Of a stretch of 64,000 nucleotides of DNA, positions 24,901-36,980 are shown piece after piece; position 1 is the stretch's first letter, and each line of letters starts with the position of its first letter. The DNA is taken from the NCBI GenBank assembly GCA_033439295.1, contig JAVTLE010000015.1, positions 1,550,001-1,614,000 on the forward strand, in the 5' to 3' direction. A program made the translations under genes and the position numbers. This DNA comes from Deuterostichococcus epilithicus. Taxonomy: Eukaryota; Chlorophyta; Trebouxiophyceae; Prasiolales; Stichococcaceae. The notes beneath the pieces were generated by a model, which saw only the letters and a program-made list of their open reading frames with translations, made no database searches and was not told where the DNA came from.

Positions 24901-27900
24901 TGCCAGTATTGAGGTACCTGGTGACGTCATGCAGAGTCCGACCACACAGGCTCACTTGTTGTTAGCGGCGTCCAGCTTGGCCTGCATCTCGCTGATGTGC
25001 GCCTCGTAGCGGGGACCGTAGCCGCCGTCGGTGGCGGTTGCGCCGCCGGGCGCTGCGGCTGCGCCGCTGCCGTCAGCGGCGATCATCGCCTTCGCCTTCG
25101 TCAGCCGCTTCATCATGATGTCGTTGATGTGCGTCTGCAGCGCCATGCAGATGTCCTCGCCCTGCGAACGCCAGTCAAGGTTGTCGGTCAGGGTGCGTGA
25201 TAGTCTGTTATGATAGCTTAGTGGTCTGGGGAGCGTCGAAGCTCCATTGACAGCCCGGCGAGACCTGCAGTATGACAGGCTACTACTGCACCCCTGCCCA
25301 TCACATGTTCAAGGGCCCTTGCTTGTATTGCCAAACCTCCTGGCACACCTGGCGTGTGTCGAACTGGAAGACGTGCAGCACGCCGGCGACGCGCATCTTG
25401 AAGAACACCGCAGAGGAACTGGAGCCGAATTGCATGATGTCCCGCAGCTCCGCGCTGTGCAGGTACTCCTTCGGCACCGGCCGGAAAAAGTGCACGCCCC
25501 TGCGTGCCAAGGGTGCAGACGACAGCTGCTTCGGGGACTGAAGGATGATTTGAGTCGAGGGACCCAGAGCGATGCGACAGGAGGCCTGCGACGGTGCTGT
25601 GAGGCGCCAGCACCCTGTGACATGGCACGGCACCACGCTGCGACGGGAATGCATCCTCTTGCATTCTTGCACTGCACAGCGGCGCTTACCGCTTGTTGAT
25701 GCCCAGGATGAGCTTGGCGGGCAGCAGCGCTATGGGGTCCTCGATGCGCTTGACGAAGAAGAAGGCCGAGTTGCCTGCGGGTCAGGCGCAAACCTGGCTG
25801 AGCCATGAGAAGGACAGCCGGGACCACGCAGTTGCGGGGGCCCTTGACCTGCCACGCACTTGAGCCACGGCGGGCGCTGCAGCACGGCCGGCCGCTGCCT
25901 GCACGTGTGAGCAATGCAGCACAGTCCCTCTCACGCCGCCGACACAAGGAAGGAATCGACTTGGAATCCGAAAGGCCAATCAAAGCGCACCGTAGGGCAG
26001 GGAGCGCAGGATGCGCAGGAACTGGAGGCGCGCATCCTCCTGCGTGAAGTTCTCCAGCGCCCGGTACCGCGACCCAATGTCGTGCACCCACTCCTCCCGC
26101 GGCCTCGACATGAGCACCTGTCATTGCGCTGGGCGGCACATCTGAGACTGCCGTTCACTGGCGGCAGCTGTTGATGATCAAAGTACTGACAAGCCACGCC
26201 GGACGACAGGCCATGCTGGCTGCATCACCGTGTATGGATGGTGGCAGCCCTTGCCGCAAGTGCAAATTGCAGCTGCCCTGGAAAGGGCACGGCGTCTGGT
26301 GGCACTGACAGTGCAGCGGTGCCCGGCGGACCTGCTTGGTGATGAACTGTTCAATGGCGCCCTCCAGGCCATCGGTATTGTCCAGCAGCGTGGGCCCGTA
26401 CTCCGCGTGCGTCTGCAGCGCCGCCATCTGTGCGGCGTCCTCCATGACCACCGGGTAGTTGCCCTGCGGCGCTCACAGCTATGTTGTGAGGAGGCGAGGG
26501 ACATGGACAGCCAAAGAATCTGGTCCAACGGCGGTCACCACGCAAGTGCTGCGGACCTGGCTTTGATGCTGGACCGCAATGCAGATCAAACAGGGGCAGG
26601 AAGCTCGCCGGAACATCGGACCAGATCCTTCATCCGGACGTGTCTCGTTGCGCTTCTCTGGACCCTGGTACCTCGAACCCTGCGCACAAGTCTGAGAATT
26701 GCAGCGCGACAAAACCGAGGCGCTTGCCTGCAGGTAGTCGTGCTGCGCCTGCACGAAGGACAGGCTGATGAAGATGGGCTCGCTGATGGCCTCGTCTGTC
26801 TCCCGGAACATGCGCTTCTTGAACAGCAGTCGCGCCGCATCGCCGCCCGCTGCCGCGCGCGTCACTCGCCCCTCCGCCAGCACATCCGCAATGTACCTGC
26901 AGTGGGCAGCAGCAACTGATTGCGAGCTCAGCGACACCTTTCATGCAGGGCGACCTGGACGTGCAGGCACAAGCCATCGGAGCCTTCCACCACCGCTGTC
27001 CTCGGGAGCACGCCAAACAGCAGCCTTCGAGACCGCACGAGAGGGTTTCACATGTGGCGACCCGGGCCACCCCATAGCAGGAGCCTCGTCGTTCTGGTTC
27101 GGCAGGAAGCTGTGCCCAGCAGCAAATGAATTTGCAGAACTTGTCAACGCTTGCCTGTGGTCGTCCAGCAGCACTGTCTCCTCCACCAGGCCCAGCGGCT
27201 GCCCGTCCTCGCCCTTGCCCGGCACCTGCACATCCAGGACCATTCGAGAGAGTCATGCCAGGCGCACGGGCTGTGGTCTTGATCCTCGCAACAGCACAAG
27301 TGCCCCTGTTCACCGACTGTACATAAATTGTGTCCACCAAATGGATATTCTTGGTGTGCTCGCGCAGTGGCATTGCGCTTGGCAGCATCATGAGAAACGT
27401 CGGTGGTGATGTTGCTGGCCTACGCTCCTCGTCAACGCCAGTGTTTAAGACCACTCCCAGCTATCCACGCGCGGGCCCTGCGGCCCACCTTGCGGGACTC
27501 GAACAGGGTGAACGTCTCATAATTGGACAGCTTGATGAGGCCCGCCAGCTGCGCGACGGCGTCCGCCACCGTCGTCGCCATGTCCCATGCGATCTCCTCG
27601 AACGTCTCATCCAGGAAGAAGACCACCGCCGTCAGCGCCCGGCCGCCCAGCTGCGCCTCGATCTCCTCCGCCGTGGGGTGCTGCATGCAGGGGGGCGAAG
27701 GTTGCGTCACTTCAGCATCCTGTAGCGTTTGCTCGATGCAGTTGCTGCACACGGGAGCGAGGGGCGCGCAAACCGAATGGCAGAATCGGATACAATTGAT
27801 GCTGCATCTCCACCGGCCGGTGCCCACCCGCATGCCAGCCACGGCAAGCCGTGCTGGGCTGGCCGCTCTCCTCTGCGGGCTGCTCTGCACAATTCTCGTC

Positions 27901-29767
27901 CGCCGCTACCCATTCCAGATGTTCCAGTCGGCGTGCTGCAGTACAGCATGGCCTGCTGGTCTGAGGACGATGCCGGAGCCTGCTGGACCCAGAACAGACC
28001 CAAACAACCAACCAGCGGGCACCTGGCGACGGGGGCCAGCCTTGGTGGCGCGCTTCAGCGCCGTCCAGGTCCTGGCGGCCCACTCGCGCGCCTCGCCGGG
28101 CGCCGCCGCCGGCCCTGGCGCCCCTGACGCGTGCACATACTCGCACACCAGCGCCACGAAGGACCGCCCTGGCGGCGCCAGGCACGCCAGCAGGTAGAAC
28201 AGCTGCCAGGCGCGCACCGATGCCGGCCCCGGCGCGCTGCCCCGCGTCTGCTTCAGCAGCTGCAATCACCACAACCGAGAGGCGACATTTCAGTCTTCTG
28301 CAGAGAGTGCATGCACAGTTTGCCCACAACAGCAACTGTCCCACGATGATGGGCGCCGAACACGGAATCTGAAGCAGTGGACAAGAGTCTGCAGTTTGAG
28401 AGCCACACCACACAGACTGGTGGCGCAACTTGTGTGCGTTTGCGGCTCTGCTGGGTTCTGCAGCGAGACAGCGGCCAGAATCTAAATCTCACACTCTCTC
28501 CCGGGAGCAATGCCCACCTGCATATACAGCTCATCTCGCAGCTCGGACCGCTTGATGGCCTGGTGCATCAGCTTGGCAGCAACCTCCAGCCGCATCGCAT
28601 CAGACAGCTGCTCCGCTGCGGGCGCGCCCGGCCCAATCCCCATGTACTTCTGCACGCCGCCAAACATCTTGACCGCCCGCGCAGAGTTGTCCGCCCCCAG
28701 CTTTAGCAGCGACGTAGGGATGGCGTCCTGTGCAGCGGCATGACCATTGCGTGTGCCCTGGCAGAGACGACCCTTCCAGCTGCCGTCATTGCTGCAGTGG
28801 CTCATGAGGACTGGCCGCACATGCACCTGTGCGACCCTAAAACGAAATTGTGTACACAGCATCTAACACAGATGTGCAGCGAAGGCTTTGCAGAGGGCAG
28901 ACGGCGTGAAACCCTCGACGCAGACCGCAGCGCAGCTCACCGACTGGTTGACGAGGATGTCGTCCAGCGACAGCATCGGCGTCGCGGGCATTGCGAGCGT
29001 CGCAACCGCCGGCGGCGTCAGCTTGCTGCTGGAAAACAAGCGTGACAGCCGGCTGCTGGTGGGGCGGCCTGACACGGCCTTGTTGTACGACTCCACCTGT
29101 GGGAACAGAGGTGCAGTGCATTGCTGTCCGTGATGCAGTGCTCCATCATTGTAACCTCCACATATGCTCCTCATGCACTCATGGGCTGTCGTGTCCAGCC
29201 AGCGCCCTGGGTGCTGAGAAGAGATGGTGCCATCGCAAAGTCACATTCAGAGACATGATGGACTGCACAGGGTGTTCCGATCATTTGGGGCGGCACCTGG
29301 AAAAAGTCCATGACGCTCTCCAGGCCCTCCAGCCGAGGCGTGCATGGCGTCGCGGCCGGTGCGCCATGCACCGAGCCAGAAGACTGCACGCAAGGCGCCT
29401 CGAATCTTTCGTCACCATCACCTTTGGATCGTATGTGGCTGTGCGTGTTCAGCTGCCATAGCCGCATTCAGCGGCACTCCAAGCGACTGGCGCACCTGTC
29501 TGGACGGGGTTGCTAGCTCTGTGGGCTGCTGCAACCTCGATCCCTGCAGTAGCACGATATGCACTCAAGGATCAACGAACTGTCACCCTACAGCACTACG
29601 TGAAACGCCCCATCAGGACAGCGGCCATTCAGCCGATCAAAATGCGGCGTGTGCAGCGTGCACTCACGCTCTCGAGGGACCCGGGGCCTGGCGGCCGGGG
29701 GCTGGCTACAGCTGTGCTCATGCCCGCCTTCCTGCGCCGACAAGGTGTCATATCTGGGCAATTCCAT
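18929..29767 (-). CDS. Kinesin-like calmodulin-binding protein (MyTH4-FERM-motor, kinesin-14)
   Basis: This is a minus-end-directed microtubule motor of the KCBP type. In plants it is regulated by calcium/calmodulin and shapes trichomes and spindles; in Chlamydomonas it is linked to the flagellar base. Start [15 protein letters not shown] at 29767 is followed by a disordered leader, then MyTH4 exons near 29170-28030 ([23 protein letters not shown]). FERM exons run from about 27690 to 24957 ([53 protein letters not shown]). Glu/Ala/Arg-rich coiled coil lies at 24730-22690. The motor starts [11 protein letters not shown] near 22385 and carries a P-loop [13 protein letters not shown] split by an intron (21900, 21785), MNRESSRSH near 20550, FVDLAGSER near 20440 and [12 protein letters not shown] near 19700. 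The terminal helix [20 protein letters not shown] near 19240-19290 is the expected calmodulin-binding region, followed by a tail of only about 30 residues. Confidence 0.92.
20131..20393. repeat. Diverged tandem repeat, two units of about 130 bp, in a KCBP intron
   Basis: Unit one (about 20131-20260) and unit two (about 20261-20393) share CTGGGGTTGCGACCATGGCA exactly, plus GCAGT(T/C)GTCTGCAACTGC and other matches, with many substitutions between. The repeat lies between the motor exons carrying SER (about 20430) and [11 protein letters not shown] (about 20085). Confidence 0.85.
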
Positions 29768-30960
29768 GGAGAGCCTGCCATCGCTACAATGCTGCGGTTG
29801 GCCAAGCTTGTTGCCAGGACTACAGCCCACGGCTGGCAGCCCTTCCTTCAGGCGGCAGCAGTTCACAAAAATCACAAAATACCATCTCGCATGTAAACAG
29901 TAGCGCTGAAGTGGACTGCTACGCATATAGCTTCACTTTGCCAGTGTAGTACCAGAAACTCCGACACCAGAATTGAGAACCAGATGAGCAGCGAAAGGGT
30001 TCGACGCCTCACAGTGTCAGATGATGAAAGATTGCGTGTTTCTGACGCGCATCCGAGCAAGCTCCTGGCCTATCACTCCAGTCAGCGTGCCCGTCCGACC
30101 GTGGGAAGACCGCTGCTGACCACGTCTTGGAGGCTCAGAAGTTCAAGATTGCTTCACCTCAATCAGAAGCCGTCTTGGCAATGTGTGCGGTACGCCTGCC
30201 AGTCACCCGGCCATGCACCCGCTCCAGTGTGCAAGCGAGCGGGAAGACTTCTGGTGGCAGGGTCTGTTGGCACGCTCGACCGCTTGCGCAGCGGGTACGA
30301 TCACATCGGTGGTGTCAAACAGGGAACACCATCTCAGGCAAGCGTGCACTCCTGGCCTTCAGCCTCGGCGATGGCAAGGTCTGTCTGGGACTTCAAAAAA
30401 TTGAAAAGAGGGATTTGTTGTGATACTTCCTGCTTCCGAAGGAGGACTCCCGTCAAGGAATTTACAACTGGGCTCACAATGGCGCGAAAACGTCACAACA
30501 GATGCATGCAGGAGGTCCGACGTGTGGCCAACTCTGCGGCTACCTGGTTGCGTTGAGCTCTTCTGAAATGCTTTAGCCCTCTAGACCGTGTGGACGCACT
30601 TTGAACAGGTTCGTTTCCGGGATCGCCAGCTGTGCCAACGGGAGCAACTCGACGGCCCACTCAGCACTGCCGCACCGCTATCTTGGGCAGCGCGCACTCC
30701 GTGGACAAGATACCTGCAGAATTCGAGCTCATTTCGAAGCAGCTACAGCCAGGGACCGTCAGGGCGTTCACTCGTCGCTGGCCAGGTCTTGACATCCGAC
30801 CTTGCTTTGTGCAAGCCTTACCCGACAACTGCCGCACAAGACCCCCATGGCTAATCAAGAAGGCCCTTGGTATACCTTGTAGCCCGCGCAGCATTACAGC
30901 AATGTCCACTCCGCCGGCAAACTCAAATAGGCAGTGACAGCTCTAGCCTCACAGCCAGCC
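29768..30960. promoter_or_regulatory. Shared divergent upstream region (KCBP / SAS-4)
   Basis: The KCBP and SAS-4 genes read away from this 1.2-kb stretch, so their promoters and 5' UTRs must lie here. By eye it is less GC-rich than the flanking exons. It contains open frames on the plus strand, the longest 29984-30556 (190 codons), but none shows a known domain or the strong G/C third-position bias of the neighbouring genes. I treat it as regulatory DNA with a possible unrecognised small gene. Confidence 0.45.
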
Positions 30961-33900
30961 ATGGCCAGCTGGGAGGACCAGCCGGTGGGGACGGCCAGGG
31001 CGCAGGCGTTCGAGGTGCCGCTGAACCGCATCAGTGACAACGTCCCGGTGGAGCGCACCGTGGAGAAGAAGCCCTTTCTGCGCCGCAACACTGGCCTCCA
31101 AAAGCGCCTGCTCATGAGCAGGGAGAAGAAGTGAGCGTCCTCGTGGGGTATGCATGCAAGCAGGTTGTCGTCTGATGTGTGCTCATGCACTGAATACGCT
31201 GTGAATGTCATCGGAGCCAGCAAGCTCGGTTGCTGCTTCAGGTACGTACCAAGGGGCGGCTTTCTGACGGAGGCACACGACAATGGCGACATCCCACCGC
31301 TCCACAGCCGCAGCGCGGCCGCAACGTACGGGGCTCGCGGCCGCGCCAAAGCACCGGGCGCATCAGCGGCAGGCGCCAAGCCCGGTGGAAAACGTGGCCC
31401 TTCCCCTGCGGGCCGCAGGCCGCCCGCCGGAAGCCGCGCCCCCGCCGCCAAGGGGGTGGCACCAGCGGCGGCGCCCGCTAGGCTGGCAGCTGCGAGGCCG
31501 GCAGCGGCAGTCAGGCCGGCACCTCGCACCGCCACCGCACCGACAGCAAGGCAACCCGCGAGCCGGCCGGCGGTGCATCGTGATGACTGGGATGCGCCGC
31601 CGCCAGCCCAACACCACGAAAGGGAAGCATACGATGTGCACGCTGCTGCCGGCGGGGCAGGATACGAGGAGCCGCAGCGTGGCTTCGAATACGAGCCGTT
31701 CCGCACTGCGGGCGGCAGGAGCCGTGCGGGCCACGAGCAGCAGCAGCTGCAGGACGATGCAGATCACCTGGTGCGCGCGCCTCTGTTCCATGCCGGCATC
31801 TGTGACTGGCTTGCTTGGCTGTGCGCTGCAGTGTCATGCCATGTCGCACTCCATCTCTGCCTCGGGCACTCTGCCAAACATCAACTGGCGACTTGAAGGT
31901 CTCCAATATCAAGCCTGTCTGTACATTCAGGAGCTAGACGACTTTGAGAGGCTGGAGCAGCAGGCGGCGCGCGATGCGGCTGTGCAGCGGCTCGCGGTGG
32001 CCAACCGCTCCCGCACCGGCAGCCGCGCCAGCAGCCGGCGCGGCTCCTGGGAAGGCGAGCCTCCGCCGCGCATTGGCGGGGAGCAGCTGGACGGCTACGA
32101 GCGGCACGACGACCGCAGCCGCCCCCCTCCAGAGGTGCCACCAGCAAGGCAGCTGGCCAACGGCTATGCACATGATGCAGCGCACGACCCGCACGAGGAG
32201 GCGCCGGCCGCACACAGCCGCACGGCTCGCGGGCACGAGCAGGAGTATGGCCCTGACAGCCATCCCGTCGGTGGCGGCGAGGACCGCGGCGGTGGCGGGA
32301 CAGGCGACGGCCACGGCGCGGCGCCAAGCGCCACGGGGGGGTACCTGGCATCCAGCATCACGCGCAGCGCGGCGAGCACACTGGAACAGCTGGCAGCGCC
32401 TTCGCCCGCGCGCGAGTCGCCAACGCGGCCGCATGCGCACACCAACGGCTACAGCCACATGAACGGCGGCGGCCAGGTGCAGCTCTGTCACTGCTGCAGG
32501 GGAGGTCGAAGTGCTTCGAGCAACCCTGCATCACGAGGCTCTCGTGTCCCAGCGAAGAATCCATCCTGGTTCCGGCAGCGCATGCCTGGGACAGCGACGC
32601 CTCGGCGACTTGCCAAGGTCGGGTACAGGTACTGGAACTCATGAGTGCGCAGGCCTCGATCGCGAAGTCTGATCCAGGAATCACTGTGCCACAGCGGTGG
32701 CACGACGACGAGGCTGACGACGGGCCGGTGGACCGAGTGGCGGCAACTCTGGCGCAGGTGCACCGCATGGCACCCGTCGCCGCGCCCGCCACCGCGCGGC
32801 CACGCCCCGGGCCGCACAAGCCCGGTGCGCAGCCCGCCGCCATCCTCGACAGCCAAGCCCTGCTGGTGCATGGCAGGGGCTTGGCAGGGCTTCGCATGAA
32901 AGCTGTCCTCGCGAGGTCTTGCGCCTCAATGTTGGTGCCGCCCAGAGACCACGGCCGGCATGGAAGCGGCACGCCCCTGACGTTGATGCATTGTCCTGCG
33001 CTCAGGCGGTGCAGGCGGCGCCACGCCGGCGCCGGACGCGGAGAAGGAGGCGCTGAGGGAGGAGGTGGCACGGCTGCGGGGGGAGCGCGCCCGCGTGAAG
33101 GGCCTGAAAGCGCAGCTGGAGCGCTCCATGGGTGCCATGGCCGACCAGCGCGCCGCCTTCCTCAAGCAGCAGGCGCGCGGCGGCTGGTCCTTCCCACAAC
33201 CTCTTCTGTGCCGCCTTTTGTACTCGGCTCGACTGTGGACGTTTCGCTGCCTGGAGGCCGGGCGCGAGCGTCGTGCGGTGACTCGGCAGGATGTGAGTCG
33301 GGGCACGATGCACACCGGGCTGCTGGTTTGGGAGGCGAGAGGAGTCGCGTCGACAGGCCCTCTGAGGTCCATCAGCCCCACCTGCCGCAGGACGAGGAGC
33401 AGGCGAAGTGGGAGGCTGAGAAGGCGGCGGCGGCGGCCAAGCTGCGGCGCGACAAGCTGGCGCTGGAGAAGCAGAGCCGCGCCCTGCTCAAGCTGCCCAC
33501 CAAGAAGGACCGCTCCGAGGTGCCGCCCTCATCTGAACCGGCTCCTGCAGGCGGCCGTCGAGCTTCAGTTGCAACCACGGGACGACGTAGACAATGGATG
33601 ACAATGCAGAGCTTTGTGCCAGGGCGGCCAGGCAGCCGAGGGTCTGCAGCGGCTCCCAGGCTGGCGTCGCAGCACCCGCCGGCCGCTGGGTCACACGCAG
33701 CAGCGAAGCTTTTGCAGGCGTCACCGCGGGCTCGAGATGCTCCTGGAAGTGTCTTTCCTCACCAGAAGTTGCGGTGCAGACGGAGGCGCTGGACGCGCTG
33801 CTGGAGCACGAGCGGGCGGAGGGGCGCGCCCGGGAGCAGCGCCACCGGCTCACCGTGGAGCGCCTGCACCGCCAGATCTCCGACCTGCAGGTGCCCTGCC

Positions 33901-36223
33901 ACCCCTGCTCTGCACGCGCTCGACCCTGCGTGCTCCGCTGCCAATGTTCCCCACACCGCGGCTGTCCAGACAGCAGGGGCACCTCTCGGCAGAGCTGCGG
34001 AAATCGCACGGGCCTGCGCCGATCTGCACCAATCAACGTCACCGGTGTGAGCCGGCGGCCGACGCCGTGCACAGGAGAAGCACACGGCGCTGAAGGAGGA
34101 GCTGAACTGGCACGTGGAGCAGCGCGCCCGCGAGCGCGGCGCCGCCGCCGCCATCCAGGCACCCAGCGCGGAGCAGCGCTGCAGCGCCCGCCCCCCCTCG
34201 CCGGGTGGGTCTAGCGGCCTTCATTGCATCACAGCAGGGTGATGTTCTGCTCTGCGCGGCTGGCAGCACCAAAAGTCTGCGTGCCGTGTGGCCGGGGGGG
34301 GAGCACCTGCCTTCGTGGCTTGCTGTCACAATGATGCCAGCGATTGGGCCGGCGGCCTTGCTGCCTTGCTGCAAGGCTGTGAAGAACCTTGAGAGAAGGG
34401 CCTTGAGAGAAGGGCCTTGAAAAGGCCCACTGTTCTGCAGTCGCAGTGCGGGCGCCTGATGAGATCGCCGACGGCTGGCGCGCGGCGTATCGTGACGCCA
34501 GCGCGGCTGCCGCCAGCCGGCAGCCAGCGGCAGCCCACGGCTATGCTGCGCCCAGCTGGCGCGACGACCGCCACGACACCCAAGGCGATGCGGCAAAGCC
34601 CATGAACGGCCAGCCCGCGGGCGCACAGTCCTCGCTGGCGGACATCGCGGCCAACCCGCTGTATGACGACCCCGCGTCGGGTTCCGGGCCCTACGGCGCC
34701 TGCTGCGGTGGCTTTGAGAACGGCTGCGGCAGCCCTGGCAGATCCGGCGGTGGCGCGGCACCGCGCACTGACGCGTACCAGCCTGCAAGCGCCGCCGCAG
34801 AGTGGCGGCGGTGGGGCGGCGGCGACGCAGCTCGGAAGGGCACCGCGACCCGCCCAGCCGGCCGGGCAGCCTGCAGCGCGGCGGCGGCGGTGGCGGCGCG
34901 GCGGCCGTCCGCTCCGCACGGTTCGACGTTGAGCCGGCCCAGGAGCTGCAGAACGGCGAGCGGGACGGCTGGCGGGGCACGCCCCATGCCGCGCACGAGC
35001 CGCTGGAACAGGCAGGGCAGTACCAGCCGCGGCAAAACGGCGGGCCATTCCCGCCATATCCGCCTAGCAGCGCGGACGCCGACTACACGGTGGGTTGGGT
35101 CACAGTTGCATGTATAACTTTGCATTGAGGCTGTGCGACACAGCTGCAGGCGGCTCTGCTGCTCTCTTTCAGGCTGGAGTCACCGTGAGTGACGAGGGTT
35201 GACGAAAACAGCGGCACACCAGGCTGCAGTCCTGATGTCGCCGCAAAGCCCCGATGTCGCAATATGTTTCTAACCTCCTCCGCTCGGCCCCGCGGCGCGC
35301 GCAGGACATGGTGCACATGGACGGCAAGCGGGAGCGGCTGTTCCGCGACGGCCGCCGCATGGTGGTCTTCGTGAACGGCACCGTCAAGGAGGAGTACCCT
35401 TCCGGCCTGTCCATCGTGCGCTTCGTCAACGGCGACATCAAGAAGGCCTACAAGAGCGGTGCGCCAGTGGCCTCGAGCCGGCTCCGAGGAGGTTCTCGGC
35501 ACAGATGTCGGGTCGGGCTCAACAGCAGAGTCGCTGACGCGATGAGGCGTCGCATGGCGCTTTGGCCATGTCGAAAAAAGGCAGGCGCATGCTGGTTTGC
35601 CACACATGATGCGCGCTCCTGAGCTCCTTCAATAGAGGTAGCCCCAGGGTGAAGTGGTTGCAGCTGGCGTGTTACACCATCAGCGTCGCCGTCTGCGCAT
35701 CAGCAGAAATTCCACTGGAGGTCACAACAAGACGCATATCCTCCTGTTGCAGGGCTGCTGGAGTACCTGTACGCGGAGGTGGACACATGGCACACCACAT
35801 GCTCCGACGGCACCCAGGTCTTCCACTTCGCCAGCGGCCAGGCGGAGGCGCACCGCCCCGACGGCAGCAAGGAGGTGCGGAGCCCCTCCTTGCGGAGCCT
35901 CTTCCTGCCCTTTGCAGCGATAGCAAGCACGGTGCCCTGCGCGCCAGGCCGCACACATGGCAAGGAGCTGCTGTTGTGGCGCTTCAGACGCTGCAGTTGC
36001 GCTGCCCCGTTCGAGACGCGATTCTGCACCGCGCCTGAGGCATTGCCGCAGTGCGTGCGCAGCGACCTATCCCGAAGCATCATCTCGATTGCAGGTCATG
36101 TTCCCGGATGGCGTCGGCCGCACGGTCTCTCCAGAGGGCGTGGAGGCGGATGTGCCGCCGGAGCGGCTATGCTCGGCGGTGCGGGCGCCCCCGCCGACGG
36201 ACGTGCCCGCCATCGTGCTATGA
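30961..36223 (+). CDS. SAS-4/CPAP (CENPJ)-type centriole assembly protein
   Basis: Three family signatures are present. The N-terminal exon (30961-31128) has KKPFLRRNTGLQKR, like the conserved KPFLRRGxGL motif of CPAP. Exon 31930-32472 begins with the ELDDFERLEQ motif. Middle exons (33000-33180, 33393-33510, 33770-33890, 34076-34200) are long Glu/Arg/Ala coiled coils such as EALREEVARLRGERARVKG. The C-terminus is a TCP/G-box beta repeat: KRERLFRDGRRMVVFVNGTV near 35320-35380, EEYPSGLSIVRFVNGDIKKA near 35390-35450, DGTQVFHFASGQAEAHRPDG near 35805-35870 and VMFPDGVGRTVSPEGVEADV near 36096-36155. In other species this domain binds the STIL/Ana2 partner and the protein sets centriole length and recruits tubulin. 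Internal Ala/Pro/Arg-rich exons are poorly constrained, and the frame changes within 34443-35089. Confidence 0.85.
34387..34420. repeat. 14-bp tandem repeat in SAS-4 intron
   Basis: CCTTGAGAGAAGGG occurs twice in tandem and then begins a third time. It lies in the intron before the 34443 exon. Confidence 0.8.
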
Positions 36224-36794
36224 GAGATGACTGCAACCCTCGGTGCGTCAGTCACAGCTGCCACCTGCCTGGTACGAGGTGCAGGCATGGCTGAATAAGA
36301 GCCGGCGTGCGGTCTTGGGGTCTAGGGCAGCAGCTGAGCCCTGAGGTGGCGTGTGCAAATCCGAACATGTCACCTATGTTGTGCGAGGCAGGAGCACACG
36401 CTGACTCTGCAACCTGAAATGCTGTGTTTTGAGTTGAAACACCTCGTGTTTTGCGCAGCGTTTCGGAAAGCTCTGACGACTGTTTTGTCTTCGAGACCGA
36501 CCATGAACTTGAACCGCATACTTCGCTCGACAACCACAGCACCTGCTATTCTCCTAGAGACTCCAGATTATAGCACAACACTCTGGAAAACGGCATGTGT
36601 GCGGGTGACTGCCATCTGCCATCATTGGCGCCCCTCACGTCCAAGAACAATCGAAGCAGATGTGCAGATCTGCACATGAATCATCCAGACGACCCTCGAA
36701 GTGCAGCGCTCCTGCTCTGTATTGGCCCCGCCTCTCTCGAATTCAACAAAGAGGACGCGCCACGATTGTCGGCCACGCTCTAGGCTAGACCAGA
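36224..36794. other. Convergent 3' intergenic region
   Basis: SAS-4 and the SPD1/Ycf45-like gene converge here. The DNA is noticeably less GC-rich than the flanking exons and shows no conserved coding segment or clear signal. Confidence 0.4.
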
Positions 36795-36941
36795 TCACTG
36801 GCCAAACCCTAGTGCGGAGGACGCCCGCCGACGCGACGCCTCGCTCTGCTTCATTCCTTCGAAGGGCGCGTCCGGCAGCGATGCCAGGCCCTGAAGGCCG
36901 CCCGAGCCGCCGTGCTGCAAGAGAAACGCCGGCGCCGGCCC

Positions 36942-36980
<39 letters not shown>

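Noticed and set aside
31283-32644. 453-codon plus-strand open frame
   Set aside because: It overlaps SAS-4 exons in a different frame and lacks the conserved ELDDFERLEQ reading; it is a shadow of GC-rich coding DNA.
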